Assembly (NCBI GenBank): GCA_036785705.1
Contig: JAWUZG010000001.1
Span: forward strand, 9,300,001-9,364,000
From: Acanthornis magna
Lineage: Eukaryota > Chordata > Aves > Passeriformes > Acanthizidae
Length of the DNA stretch: 64,000 nucleotides
Direction of reading: 5' to 3'
This document shows, piece after piece, positions 12,401 through 27,400 of the stretch. The position numbers and the translations under genes were made by a program. Under the pieces are notes generated by a model that worked only from the letters and a program-made list of their open reading frames with translations, was not told the DNA's origin and did not search any database. Position 1 is the stretch's first letter, and every line of letters begins with the position of its first letter.

Positions 12401-15400
12401 TTTTCTTTTTGCATAAGATCATACATTCTAACAAATCCTTGAAGTCTAAAGAAATGAGATGTGTGAAAGAAATTATTATTAGACTTTTATGCATACATTA
12501 ATTGGGTAAAAGCTGTCTTAGAAGACTTTTTTGGATAATGTATTGTTATTATTTTCTTACTCTTTTTGGATTTGTCTTTTCATCTTTTTACAGCTGATTA
12601 GCTCACGATCTTTTCTTTTTAGTTCCTTAACAATGCTTTGGAATTGAATCTGAAATTTAAATAAAATTTAGTGAGCACTTTAGATATAGTAAAGAAATGT
12701 TTTCAAAGAAATTACTCACAACAACTTTTGGATGAGGAAAAGACAGTGAGGGGACATTATGATAAGAAATTTTTCTAATTATAATGCAATGTTTTTATTA
12801 CAACAACATAAAACAGCACAGTTTTCCATTTATATTAAACTTACTATTAGTAATGTAGATAATTTCATGCTGCATCTTAAATGCTTGGTTCCCTGTATCT
12901 GGAGTTCAACTCTTTCTACTGATCAGCCTGTCAATTCCATCACTATATAATTATTTGGCATATGAACCATTGAAGTTGTACCTTTACAAATAAAATTTCT
13001 TTTTCACTCAATCCTGACATTTAAGCAATTGCTGATGTTTGAGCAGAATGGTACACTTGCATTCTGTTAAGTCTCTGGATCTTTTGAATCCAGTTGTGTT
13101 CGGTCCTCAATAGCCTCAGCCACCAATCTTAAATGGACAGGACTTTTCTCCCCTCCCGCTGCTATCAGGAGGAGGAGATTGGTATCAGGAAAAGCTGATG
13201 AATGATAGGTTGCAACTTTGGGCTTGTCTGTGTGCTCCTGAATTTATATAATTTTATTTGTTTTATTTGTTTAGGAACTGATTTTTATTGAAGGTACAAA
13301 GCCTGACATGTTCGTCTATTTTTATAGCCAGTCAGAGTTTCCCAAGATGCTAGAAGGGTAGCTTATCTAATTTATCTGAATATAGACATACATTTTGGAA
13401 ACATAAATACCTTGTTCCCATATAGTGATTTGGTATTAGTAAATTCTGTGTGACATCACAGCACAGGTAATGCCAGCAAAATGCAGGCAGCAAATACAAT
13501 GACTAGTCATAGGAGAAGTTTTCTTTACCTCTTTCTCTAAATCAATATAATTATTTATGCCTTGAAATGTAACAGGAAAACAGAAATTTCTGCCTCTCCT
13601 TGTAATGAGAAGTAGTTCAGTTTATTTTCTAATGCCCATATATTTATAAAATAAACCACACAGTTTTACTTCTAAGAATCTCAGGTGAGGTTATCTGTTT
13701 TTCTGCCTCTTTCTTTCAAGTTGTTCATTTTATTCCATAGGTTTGAAAGAAGATGACAGAATCTCAGAATCACAGAATAAGCTGATTTGGAAGGGACTCA
13801 CAAGAATCATCAAGCTCAACTCCTGGCCCTGTACAGCACCATCCCCAGGAGTCACACCATGTGCCTGAGACCTTTGTCCAAACACTTCTAGAACTCTGTC
13901 AGGCTGGTGCTGTGACCACTGCCCTGGGGAGCCTGTCCAGTGCCCGACCACCTGCTGGGGGAAGAATCTTTTTCTAATACCCGACCTAAACCTCCCCTGA
14001 CACAGCTTCAGGCAATTCCCTCAGTCCTGTCACTGTCACCACAGAGCAGAGATCAGTGCCTGCCCCTCCTCTTCCCTCATGAGGAAGGTGGGACTGCAAT
14101 GAGGTCTCCCCTCAGCCTCCTCTCCTCCAGGCTGAACAGACCAAGTGCCCTCAGCTGCTCCTCATACAACTTCCCCTCAAGGCCTTCACCATCTCCATTG
14201 CCCTCCTTTGGGCGCTCTCTAAATGTCCTTTAAAATACCTTGTTTCAATTATGGAGTGATATTTTAATATACTGCAGCACTGCACCACAAATTGCCGATA
14301 AAACACCACAGTATTGAGAGCTTCCAAGTGTTCTGATAGAACTTCAAAGCTAGGGTGGGAAATGAGTCCATAGGGCTCCCATCACTGGTAATTTAATTTC
14401 TCCCTATAACAGTTTGTATTTTGAACAGTTTTCCAAATATATAATTTTTTTACCTTGGCTTTCTGAGCATTCCTGCATTTCATTTGCCTCTCATCAGCTC
14501 TGAGACAAGTCAGATGTATAAGTGTGGATAACTCATTTCTGCATTTTTCCTGCTCTTTGAAAAGCAAGCGTTCTTTAGCAATGCATTCTTCTAGTGCACG
14601 GGCATCCATATCTGATATCATTTCCTAAAGAAGATTAAATTTAAATCCTAATGCAACAATGCATCAGTGTTGGCAAACCCAGAGTTGGAAATACTTTGGG
14701 TTTATCTGCAATGTAAACAAATATACAGACCACATAGATTTAAAATAATAATAAATTATTGCTTTTAAACAACATGCACGATCTCTATAATAACATTTCA
14801 AAATATATTATCACCTAGGAGCATTTCTGTCCCTCAGTCTAACATCTTTCAGCTATTGTCCATTGGACAGAATGGGTCTTTATATTTATATAATCCTTAA
14901 ATAAATTTGGTGTCAGGTCTTCAGGGGGACATGAATGGAAGCTTCCTAGGCTCCACTGACTGCGTGCCTGTCTGTGGCACACAACTTCCATATTGCAAAG
15001 AGTGACATGTAGGTACTGAATATATGTGTATCCAAATACAAGCTGATTCCCACCCGATAATGTTAATGAATTCAAACAAAACACAAAATGAAAATGGATA
15101 TAAGGATAAGAAGACAAGGAGGTTTGATCTTAAGAATGTATGTCTGAAATAGATTGCTTCTTACAAAGCCATTTATCTAGTGGCAAGTACTAATGCTCTG
15201 GTAATGAAGATATCTGCATTTCCACGTCTATATGGATGTGCTGAGTACAGACAGACATCCACAAACGACAGAACAGTGAAGATGAAAAATCCTAATGTAC
15301 AAATGCTGAATTTCCATTGTTGCAGCAAGACAGGGTTCCCTATCCTAAGGAAATCTATAACAATATGTTTTTAGCTGCAGTGTCATTACTGACATTCAGA

Positions 15401-18400
15401 AAGACTTAAACGACAAAGCAGATTTGCTTTCCACCTTCTAGTATGTTGCCAGTAACACCAAAAAATGTTTTTAAGAATGAAAGACAAGTGGTCTTTAAAA
15501 TTGAACAGATACTACCACATTTTCTCACCAGAAAGCTGCAGCTAGAAACTCCCATTTTTTTTTCTTCAAACAGTCCCTTTATTATCATGATAGAAAAACA
15601 ACAGTTAAAATGAAAAAAAAAAAAAGAGAAAGCAGGACTCAGCACCTGTTCAGCTAAACCTCTCTTGATTGTTTCAATTTCTTCCCGCAGTTCTTGTCGT
15701 CTTTCTAATAACACTGCACTGTTTTTTGAGCTCATTTCCGCCTACAAAAATAAACCAAGCACAGAGTGATGCAAATAAAAAATGAGGAAAATGCAAACTG
15801 CAGATACTCCATTAGAAGTAGCTACTCAAATGAATAAATTAATTTTCTCTCCTATCATAGTGGCTAGTACAAGAATGCTTCATTGAGTAGAGCTCCTCAG
15901 TAACTCATTGAAGTTTTTCAAATCTTTCTTTTAAGAAACATGAACATTAAACTTCACAAATTTAGAAAGTTTATGGTTTTCAGCAACTACACTGTCATAA
16001 AAAAACAATAAACACAAAGAGAGGCTATACAGAAATGTCACCTTCTAAATTCAGGATTTTCAGCGTGAAATTCTGAACTTATTAAAGAAAAACAATAGAT
16101 AGTTCACATCAATGTAGAATGGATATCACATTTTTTTCTTTTTGTTGCTATGGCAGGATTTTCCTTAGGCTCTAGAAAGTCAAATCTAACAACATGAACA
16201 TTTATGTATTACTTTTTCACGTACATCACGGGAAAATTCATTTATTCAATCAGATTTTAACATTAAGTATGTGAAGGAATACATATTTAAAAACTACTGC
16301 TGACTAAAATATATCTGGTTAATCTCACTACAACTACTTACATGGTATACCTTGTAAGAAAAATAGTTGTATTGGCCTTACTGTGACTAACTTCACTTCA
16401 AAATTCTTTATGTTTATAGGAAATAAATGCATCAGACTAACTCTGCAGACATACAGGCCTCTCTGTAATTGATGGGAACTAACGTTTTAGCAGGACTGGT
16501 TGTGATAGGACAAGGGGTATTAATTTTAAAATAAAAGAGGAACAATTAGATATAAGGAAGAATTTTGTTCAGTAAGGGTAGTAAAACACTGGCACGGGTT
16601 GCCCAGAGAGTTGGTTGATGCTCCATCCCTGGAAATATTCAAGGCCAGGCTGGACTGAGGTCTGCCCGACCTGGATGAAGCTGTCCCTGCCTATTGCAGA
16701 GGTTTGGACCAAATGATCTTTAAAGGTCCCTTCCAAGCCAAATGATTCTAATTGCAAATCTGTAATTCATATGGGTGAGAAATAAATTGCATTTAACAAC
16801 ACATGTGGAAGATACTCAAAGATAATACACGTAACCCTGTGATATCTTGCTCAGATCTCAACCAGATATTACAGTTCAAAACACTAGAAATCAATACTGA
16901 GTAGATATTTTGCACTTGCGATTTTCACTTCTCTGATAATATTTTGAAATGAATATTGTTCACTTGCATTAAGGGAAAGGGAAAAAAGAGACATAGTAAA
17001 GGTCAAACTGTGGAGTTACTTCAGTTGCAGCTGCCAGCTCTGAGATTTGATTTGATTTAGGTTTACTAAAAGGTCAATAAAGCCTGTCCTAAGAAAGTGA
17101 TTTATGCTTTTGTGGTGGGAGCAAAGCTAGCTTTTGTGTGGAGCAAAAATAGCTTTTCTGTGGAGCGTGTATTAGTTAGCACTTATGCTGTGTAAAAGTA
17201 AAAAGCAAACATCCTTAATCCATTAAGGACCTTTATTCACATAAGACAGGGCTAAACTTAGGCACTTTTGGCTGTCTCTGTGTTGGCCTGACCAAGGAGA
17301 AGGCCCACGTGGAGAGGAGCAGCAGTTCTGCCCCAGGCTGGCGACAGCGGAATCGGCAGTTCTCTTTCACACACAATGTTGGCGTTTAGCAATAGCTGAC
17401 CTTTCACAACTTACTAACGGGAAAAAAACACATTTGAAGGAAGTGTTCCTGTAATTTCCTTATTCTACAAACCAGTCATTCTGCCCTTAGCACACGATTC
17501 AAAATAAGAGAAAATTGGGGAACCACACTGATGTACTGCTGCTTCTGCAATCATATATTTGAAACAAACAATTAATTCTTGTGTTTTTTTCACATTGAAT
17601 CATAATGAATAAATGTAAATCTGAGGTTTTAAGTAGTTAAAGAAATTTTATCTACTTAAAATATTTTTTTAACTTTTTCTAGGTGTGCTCCCAAATATTA
17701 CAAATCAAAATTTTCCAAATATAGCAAAAGCCAAGCAGAATCAAGCTTGCCACTTGACTCTTCCTTACTGCAGTACTGCATTTGAATTGGCCATGCTGCA
17801 GAGAAGCAGTGACCTCATGTTTGCTCTTCTAACAGAGCTAGAAAAGGAATCAGAGAAAACACTGAGTATGGGAGGATGGGCTAAAACAACTCTATTGCCG
17901 TGGCCTGTTTGCATAGAGTAATATCCTACAACTGCTAGGGAAAAATACTAATTAGAATTCTATTTCTGTCTCTAATGGCATTCCCTTTCCCTTACTCCTC
18001 ATGATGATACTATTTGTAAGACACATACGAGGTCTTGTCCTTTCACAGTGTGAAGGAATTGGGCTGGGATGGGTTTGGATCTCACCCCAGAGTGCAAACT
18101 CTAACCACAACCACTGGTGAGTTATGGCATTTGATTTTAGCATTACAAGTTTTTGTGGTTTTCCATCCAGGAATATTTTTTCAATGGGAACACAAGAAAA
18201 AATACCATGTCCCAGATTGTCTTAGCTGATACTGAACAGAAACTCTTTAAGCTTTTAAGATCAAAGTCGGGAATATGAGTCAGCCCTTTAATCATTATTT
18301 CAGGAAATTCAATCCAAAACTTTGTTGTGCAGTTATAGAGCTTTCCTCCCTCCTCCCAGGTGAGTTTATACTACTAGCTAATACACATGTGAATGGAGGA

Positions 18401-21377
18401 GTATTTAAAGGGAGACAAAAAATATTGTTTAATAATATTAAATATTATCAAGTAATACTTGGAGTTGTTTAAATAGAAAAACTAAGTCTGTCTGAGTTTT
18501 GATACTATATAGTTACTTTAAAAAACTTTACAATTATGTAAGACTTTTTTCTGCCTTGAATTGCTTAAAAAGATCAAGAAAAATTTCAAGGACAGTGTCA
18601 AGGTAGGAAACATCAAGTCCTGTGAAAAAATATTCATGACTAAACAAGACTAATTTTATATGACTCAGAATCTAGACTAAGCAAGGAGCAAGTACAGGAG
18701 AAAACATATATAAGAAAGAGAGAATTGAAGAACCAGTTATGAGAGAAAGAAAATACAAAAAAATTATAGACAAAGTAAACTTTTAAGAAAAAATTTGAAA
18801 CAGAAAATAAAACGCTTTGAATACACAAGCAGAATAATACCACCCTTTAAAATTACCATAGTTGGAAGACAAAGTAAAACAGAAAACAGTAAAGAATTAC
18901 TGAAAGAGATATGGGTGAAATACTAAAGCAGGGAGGAAATGAGGAAGGTGTAATAACAGTCTTCTCTCCTTTCCCCTTATGGGACTGTGAAGAGATTTCA
19001 TAGAAATATTTCTTACAAGAAAATTTACAATCTTCATGATCAATGCATTCATACAGACCTCTATTTTGAGTCTTTTATGCTTTGCCTTATCTCCTTCCAC
19101 AGAGTCACAAATCGCTTTCAGTTCTAACTCCAACTTTTTTAAATTTTTCAGTTCTCTTTCTTTCTGTGTTTGATGGTGACTGAGAGTCTCCTGTTGCTTT
19201 TTGTTCTCCAAGACACATTTATTTAAATTATTTTCCAGAATTTGTCTATACAGATAGACACAGAGTTTTAGAAACACGTAACTTAATCAAGACTTATATG
19301 TAAACAGGCATGACTACTTTAATGACTTTGGAGTACCTCATCATTATGGCTCAGCAGCAAGAAAAACTTGTAAACTAATGACAAAAATTACCTAAAAAGG
19401 TAGCATTTTTATAACTTTAATCAATTATAATCCCCTGATTATGTCAATGATGTCTCACAGTCTGTTCAAAATATGTTAAAAATTCCAGGGAAACTAGTAC
19501 ATATAGGAAGAAGAAAACACATTTTTTGTATGAGGGAACATTTCAAAGACTTCATGGGCCTTTAATACAAAGCTTGAAATCAAAAGTATTGTTGCTGAGC
19601 ATATGGCGAGAATTGCCACTATACATCTCCGTCAGCAAAGGAGGAATCATTTGAAGCTTGTCATTAACCTAACAGTTTATTTTACTTTACCAATTAAAAT
19701 AAAATCACAATTGAAGGCAATATTAAAGAGATGATTAACCAATCCCCACTGAAAATTATGAGTATGTGAGTGCAGACATTTATAATTCTTATTTGAAAAT
19801 GAAAATACTGGCATACTTTTTTCCTCTTCAATTTACTTTCAGTGGGTTACACAGGAAAGAAAATATTTGCACTATAGAGAGAAACCATTTAAAATATTTC
19901 ACTTTTCAGAGCAAAATCTCAGAGGATTTTATCAAATGGTTATGCTTTTTAATATTCTTCTTCAAGCCAGATCCCAGATTCCAAAATTTTATGTAAACAT
20001 TTCTGAAGTCAGAACCAATCCTGACCATTTCTAATCTGCACTGGTTGCAGCATAAAACTTGAAAACAGAAGCAATACAGCAGGAGAAAGAGACACACTTC
20101 TGAGAACAGAGAATCGTTCACTCTTTCCACATGGCTCATATCTCTTACTCTAACCTGTCTGATAGGATGGCTAATTCCTTCTCTGCACTAATTTCCAGTG
20201 ATTTTGTCAAAGTACTGAATTCTCGTTCATTGTTTTCTATCAAAGTTTGTCTCTCATCCAATTCCTTCATTACATCTTCTCTTTCTTGCATAATTTCTTC
20301 AGTCTTTCTTTCAGCGGCTTTCAGGATTCTACTCAGTTCTTCTATTTGGTCACTAAGGGCTTCATTCTGCTTCTCTGCATCGCTGTGGATATATTTTAGC
20401 AAAGCAGTAAGGGTTAACTTTTCCACATGCATAATCAAAAGGTAAAATGTAAGTTGCCAATTTTTGTGGACACAAAATAATTTCACAACAATATATGCTA
20501 TATGTTTGAAAGCAGGCAATAAAAACCTTCAAATTCCAATATAGTCCAACAATAAAATTGCAGATAGCCATGGGGCTGACAGATTAGCACAATGACAGTA
20601 TTCAAAATCTAGTAACTGATTTCTGTCAACATTACTCAGTACATGGGTGCTACACTTTTAAGTGTTCTTCCTAAGACTGGGAACTCTGGTTAGTTTATTC
20701 TGTGATGTGACACAAATATAAAGACGCATTTAAATATTTCATTAATAGCAATCTGCACAATGTAGGTTTTAGGATTTGCTTCTCTGTAACACTATAGGGC
20801 AAACGTCTTAGATTTATGATGGCAGAGTTGCATTAAGCAGAGCAGTGAGGAAATTGTAGAAGAAAACCATCATACAAGTTTTAAACCTGAGAAATTTAAA
20901 TACTCAAACAGTTTCAGTATTATAAATAGAGACTGGAAGCAGGAGACACAAAAAATTTGGTGTAACCTTGTGCACAAACAGGGTACAAAACCCGTCATTC
21001 ATCTGAATGGCAATTGGACCACTGAGATCTGTGAGTGACCTGGCTGAAACTGCTCAGTGCTAATTTGATTTTACGCTTACAGAAAATAGCACATGCCATG
21101 CTTCAAAGGAGAAGACCCCCAGCTTCACAAGAGAGAGAAAGAAAAGGCTGGCTGCTGGCTTACATTTCCCCTGATGAAGTATTAGAGATGCAATTCATGT
21201 CAGGCTCTTACAGCAGAGCACCTGTGACTCAACAGCTGGTACAGAAGCACCAAGGGAGAGTGGCTTTGTAGCTCAGGCCACACTGTCAGCCGTGGAAGCA
21301 TTAATTTAAATGTTGATCCTAATTTTAATCAACAAATATCCTCAATCATTTCTATAACCAAGGGATGAGATTAAGTC

Positions 21378-21456
<79 letters not shown>

Positions 21457-21463
21457 TATACAT

Positions 21464-21495
<32 letters not shown>

Positions 21496-24400
21496 TCATG
21501 TATATGGAATTATTTATTACAAACATACATTTTTTTCTGATTCAGCTTCTCAGTTTCTTTTGCAAGTTGCTTTGGAACACCAAGGATCCTAACTAGCTCA
21601 GCCTAGTGACAAAACAGAAAGGTTTGATTAATAGCCTCAAGAGCTGATGAGTTTCCATAGCAGTAATATTCACTTAGAACTCCTGTGAAAATCAGCAGAA
21701 AACATATATTTGAATTACTTGAGTTTGTCCCAGAGAATTGCAGCTGCTACTTTTGAAACTAAACATTGGTATTTACAATTTTAGTACGTCTTCAAAATAA
21801 AAACTATGCTTGAATATTACTAATACATCTTATTATGCTATTTATACCACAGAAAGAAGTAGACCATGGTATGCTTTGTAATTCTCAGCATAAATCTGTA
21901 TTAGCTGTAATCTGAACAGCCTACAATAACATAACATAGCTAAGATATCTATATAGAAACCACCTTTTAATCAAAACCATAGCTATTATTATTTTCTAAA
22001 GGAGTAAGAAGGATATGGTGCAGCAGCATGTTTCATGCCTATTGAAAAATGGTCTAATATTTAATGTAATGGCATAATGAATTCGGAATGACAAACAGCA
22101 TCCTGAAGATTCACTGCTCCTTTGGCCAAAACATATACCCCTACACATACACATGCACACACAATCAGGTACATAGGCACAATTAATTTTGTGTTACTTT
22201 AAAGAAAGTCTGTGTCTCCTGAAGCTTTCCCATTTCTTCCTCATCTGTTAATATCAGCTTTTCCTTGGATGAAATTGCTTCTTTTATTGATTCAATTTCT
22301 GCTTTCCTCTGGATTACTTCTTCGCTGAGCTCATCACAATTTTCCTTCAACTGTATAATTTCGTCATCTTTCTTTAAAAATGAAGTAAAAGACCAGATTA
22401 ATTGCATTTTCCCTTTTACATTTTGCAGGCTTCTCATAATACAGACTCATTAATATTGAGTGATGATAACATTTTTAGCAACAAGGTGTGAAATGTTTTT
22501 TTTTACCAGAAGCGTGTTTCTTCTATCAATACTAACAGATTTTTTTTTCCAACAAAGCCACATATATTCCTCAGGATTTAAGACTGCGAAGGTATTTTTC
22601 ATGTTCACATCCTAGGACCAAAACCCTGCAGCTGTCTTTACATTCAGCATCCATTTGCTGAGTATAGTAATCATTTTCTTGAGTAAACAAAAAATCCAGA
22701 TCTTTTCTGAATCAGTTATTTATTGCTTGCCCTAGAGTTGAATGATAGAATTGAATGATATAATATAGTCTATAAAATCTGCTTCTTTTAAAATCTATCT
22801 TTTTCTATGTATTGTATTTTAAATACTCTAGAAATACACTCTAGAAATACACACTGTGAAAACATTTTTAATGATGTTTTTATATGTTACCTGACAGAAC
22901 ATAAAACATTGCTTTTCTCCTGTTTTGTACTTACCTTTTCTTTTAAAGCTCTTTCATATTCATTTTCCAGAAGCCCTTTTTCTTCTCGCAAACTACAGTA
23001 AAAAGCAAAGCAGAGCTAAATATATTAGTAATATAATAATTATTACATTGTAATATAGTAAATGGTACAAAAGTACAAAAGCCTATCCTGCATTAGACTA
23101 AAACACATGGTGAATTATCATGAAAGGTGCTCAGATTTAAAGGAAGTTTGCTGACTGCTAACTGGGAGTCCTGAAAGACTGGATATATATATGGAGATGC
23201 ACATATCTTTTTCTACAGTGCACATACCTAAACATTTGAACCTGATTTTTCTTAGTCCAACCACCTCCTGCAGGGGTGCATTCATGCCTCACTCACCCTT
23301 GCCTTTTACTGGTGGTGCCCTACACCCACAGCTCCTCCCAGCCTCAGAACACAAAACGTTAAGCTGGAAGTGCGACAAAATGGAAGAGGAGGTGGGTAAT
23401 AAATAGCCACAAAGACATCATATATCAGAGAAAGTGCCATTGCTATGAGAAACCTTCTTCTTCCTATGAATGTTTTCACATACACGTTTACTCTTCAGAC
23501 AACTGTAAGTGAAGCTCCTCAAATCTGGATTGGAGCCTGTGGAAAAAAAATCCTGAAAAGTGGCAGGAGTTATAGGCTAAGTCAAAGGGGTATGGTAGAA
23601 AACTTAATTGAACAGCCATTGTGATCTTAACCTATATCCAAAACTAAATAGCAATTTAATTTCAGGCAACAATTAGGACAGATGCTAAAGAAGTGAAGAA
23701 GGAGGAAAGGAAAAAATAGCAAAGTTCTTAGATCTTGTGGGTGTTTAGTATTACTGCACTGAGAAAGATGAAGGAATGACTATAAAAAGGGAGTTCAACC
23801 AACAAGCTCGTTGGATTTACAATAGGGAGCTTCTTGATGGTAGGTAAATACCGCCAAATACAAAAAATTATCCCTACTGAAGGTATGTCTGTACATCCCC
23901 AGTGCCTGTATGGGACAGGTCTGCACCTGTAGTAGGTAAATGTGCTATAGCAGTCTGATGCCATCACAGCCAAACTGAACTTAACTGAGCTATTCACTGT
24001 GTTGTTCACTGGGAAAAAGGAGGCAGGTTCTTGCAATGCAATTAGTACCTACAACAACGTTTCAGTCTCAGGCTATAAAGAAGTAAAGACTGCAGCTAAG
24101 GAATAGGTGGAACAAACAAATCTTCCGTCCCAGGTATAGCAAAAAATCAGCTTCAGTGCTTAAATTTGTGTTTGTAAGTCCAGTGGGAGGATCTGCTGCT
24201 CAAGTTCTGTTGAGACTCAGGGCAGCCTTGTAGAATAAATAACTCTTTAAATTATGGAAGCATTAAGAGAAGAGAACAACCTTCCATAAAATAGTTGTGT
24301 CACTTGGAGCTATGAACTGTGGCAAGGCACTCCTGGGCAGCTGCACCCTCCCAAAGCAGCTATCACAGTTACCTCATAACGTGGCTGATACAGAAGAGAG

Positions 24401-27400
24401 GCAGCTGATTCCTATTTCTTTATTTTTTTCCTTCTGAAACCTTCCAGCAGCAGCGTAAGACTTTGCATGGTGGTGGTGGTTGAGGTTTCAGAAGTGTGTG
24501 GTCATGGGAAGAGAGATCAGTCCCCCAACAGCCAACCTCAAGGAACACCATCCCTAGGACCTTATGCTCAACCCTTTAGCAGTGCTGATTTAAGGTTCCC
24601 TCCCCCACTCCACCACCCCCACTCTCTCAATAAACTCTTTCTTATAACTGAGTTCTCCAACAAAAGGAGTGAAGTTATACCTGGAAGTCTCAAGCAATAT
24701 ATTTCCAGTTAAGGAAAGGAAACAGTGAAAAAAAGAGAACTGGGTTGGTGGTGTTGCAATATAAACAAAACAAAACAACATCCCCCCCAAGAATAAGAAG
24801 CTCTGGCTCAGATGAAGAGCAAAGAGAAAATAGACACAGAGTAGATGTTGTTGATATACAGCTTGTGTGATATTTGTATGGGCAGAATACAAGTATGCCT
24901 CTACAGGTACTGGTAAAGTTTGAAAACTAATCTGAATGCCAGCATTTGAACACTCACAGAGTGAACGAGTTTGCAAACCAAAATCTTTTAAAGAAAAAGT
25001 TGAATTTAAATCAACCTTCCCCCAAAAATGATAAAACTAATTAAAAAAAAAAATTTCCAAAATTCCAGAATCATATTCTAAACACATTTTGGCAGTACTG
25101 AGTTGAACTTCAAGTTGAACTCCTTGGGACTGGCATAATCACACTAAGGATAATGAATGTCTACTTTGCACAAATACCCATAACTGTCTGACTGCCACAA
25201 AATGTTATTAAATAAGTCCTGTGCAAAATGATTAAAGAGGTACTGCATGGCTTGTGGTCAGTCCTTGCTGTGCCCTCTTTCATATCACGCTGGACGATCA
25301 AAAGAGCAATACCAAAGATCAGGAGTGAGAGCAAATCTGACACTGTTTTCATTTTGTCACATTCCTCACTCATGAGGACAGATTCCTGTGGAACCATTCC
25401 AGTTTCACAACAAAGACTTTTCCATCCAGCAAAAGTAAAATGATTTGAACACCTCATTTTCTGTGACATAAACAAAGGCAACAGTGAGTGGCAAGAACCA
25501 AGCTACCTAAATAGCCGGCAGACCAACTACTTCCACACAAAAACCAGTGGAAGCATGAAAATAGGGGTAAAAAGAAAGAAGTAAAATCTCTCCCTTTTGA
25601 GCAATGAGTTTGATCCAGCTGCCCATACCCAGAAGTCAGACAGACAGCCCTATGCTAACATGCCCAGGCTTCCTTACTGTCAGCAATAGAAACTGGGGCC
25701 TCCAAAGGGCAGGTCATCTGACATCACAAGTGACTGTGGCACTTAGGATGACATAAATTACCAGCTGAAGATAAAATATTTCTCTCTGTGGGCTCTAATG
25801 GAGGCAGGATGATTAACACACATTTAGGAATCAAATAAGGCTCTTCAAAAATTTTAGTTTAGTCTCATTTAATAGATGAACACAGATGCTTAATGGAAGA
25901 TAAGCAGAGAAATTCTGGTCTTTCAATTTAGCATTTGAATATTTTAACCTGTGATAGATGGATATCAACCTCATGACTGTTTTACTTAGTCATCAAACAC
26001 AACAAACAAAACAGCTGCAACTGGCTTTAGGCATTTGAATTTCCCATTATTTTATAGCTCCAATGGATGTATTTTTCAACATCATGTGGATTTTATTATT
26101 AATATTATTATATCTCTAACAACACACATAACAGAAAGAAGACAAAACCCCTAAGTTAAAGCATTAATGTGTGCAAATGTTTCTAACTTTGGTCTTCTTA
26201 TTTTTGTGAAGCCTAGTAACAGTATTGTACATGAAAAGCAGTCATGGACGCAGATGTAATGAGTTAAAAAAAGACAGTTGGAAAATTGGGCCATTAATAA
26301 AAATACATTCCAGATTTTTCCCTGAGAGATATTTACAGCTGCAAGCTGACACAGAAATAAAAAAAAATTAAGATGGAGAGATTAAGAAATGTAGTGGGAG
26401 CTGTCAACAGAGGTCCATTTCACTTCCTCAGCTCACAAAGTAACCACAACACCATTATCATTAAAAGTCCCATCATGCAAGAAAGTGAATTCCTTCAGCT
26501 ACTCTGTCTCATAGCTGGGATTTCTTGGAAGTCCATAGAAGGTGCTCAGCACCTCACAGCTAAAATCTAGTGACCACAGGCAGAAGTTGTCACACCTGAC
26601 AAGCTGCCAGCATGAGCTTTCTGTAAGCCTCTGAACTATAGTTAGTTTGTAGGTACCAGAGAAGGCAGACACAAGACCAGCTGATAGCAACTTCAGTTGT
26701 GGCTCAACTTATTTTACTTATGGCCTGTAATTCTTTACTAGAGAAACTATGGACAGAAGTTTAACTTTTCACTTTTTAATCATAGAGTGACTAATAAAGA
26801 AATACTTACAAGTATTGAAATAGTTTTCCTTATTTGCAATGCTTCTACAGGGACAAAGCCAGTTTTGCAATCCTGACTAGTTTGCAATTCCACAGTCATG
26901 AGGAGTGAGGAGCCATTTTTCTACCTGCACAAATTATTGGGACAGCTGGACATTGAACCTGGGCTTTAAAACAAAGTTACTTTCAAGCATGAGGTACCTT
27001 TAATCTCACAAACTCTTGTTACAGATAAATTTAGTACTAATTAATTGCTTACTTTTAAATGTATTGTTTAGATGATAAATTTAGATTTAATATTTATTAT
27101 TTCTCAACAATAAACTACTGTTGAAACCATTGTGTAATAAAGAAAAGCAGCTCTTTATTTTGTCTCACAAATCAGAATTCCAATCCTCACATGAACATCA
27201 CAGTGAAACATCTCCTCAAGCCAGAACAAATCCTTGCTGGTCACACTGATTCTTTCCTTGTTCTTCCGCTAATTTGATTTTTTGGTCTATATTCTTACTT
27301 ATCGAGGCTTCTTAACAATTATATGAAGAAATTTCATGGCTCTGAATGCAATTTTAGCAGAACTGAGTGGAAATCACTCTTCTTCCTTTTACTTTATTAC

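Larger units (their letters stand above)
15742..19058 (-). other. CCDC146 intron between exons 8 and 9
   Basis: 3.3 kb with a CR1 fragment (16535-16755), a short tandem repeat (17113-17167) and a CpG-containing, GC-richer patch at about 17270-17400. No gene recognised. Confidence 0.75.

Noticed and set aside
13940..14233. 97-codon Ser/Pro-rich open frame
   Set aside because: It is translated antisense CR1, not a gene.
20131..20445. Ser-rich 104-codon plus-strand open frame
   Set aside because: It is the shadow of CCDC146 exon 7 on the other strand.
21365..21592. Thr/Tyr repeat protein
   Set aside because: Translated microsatellite; no start context or conservation expected.
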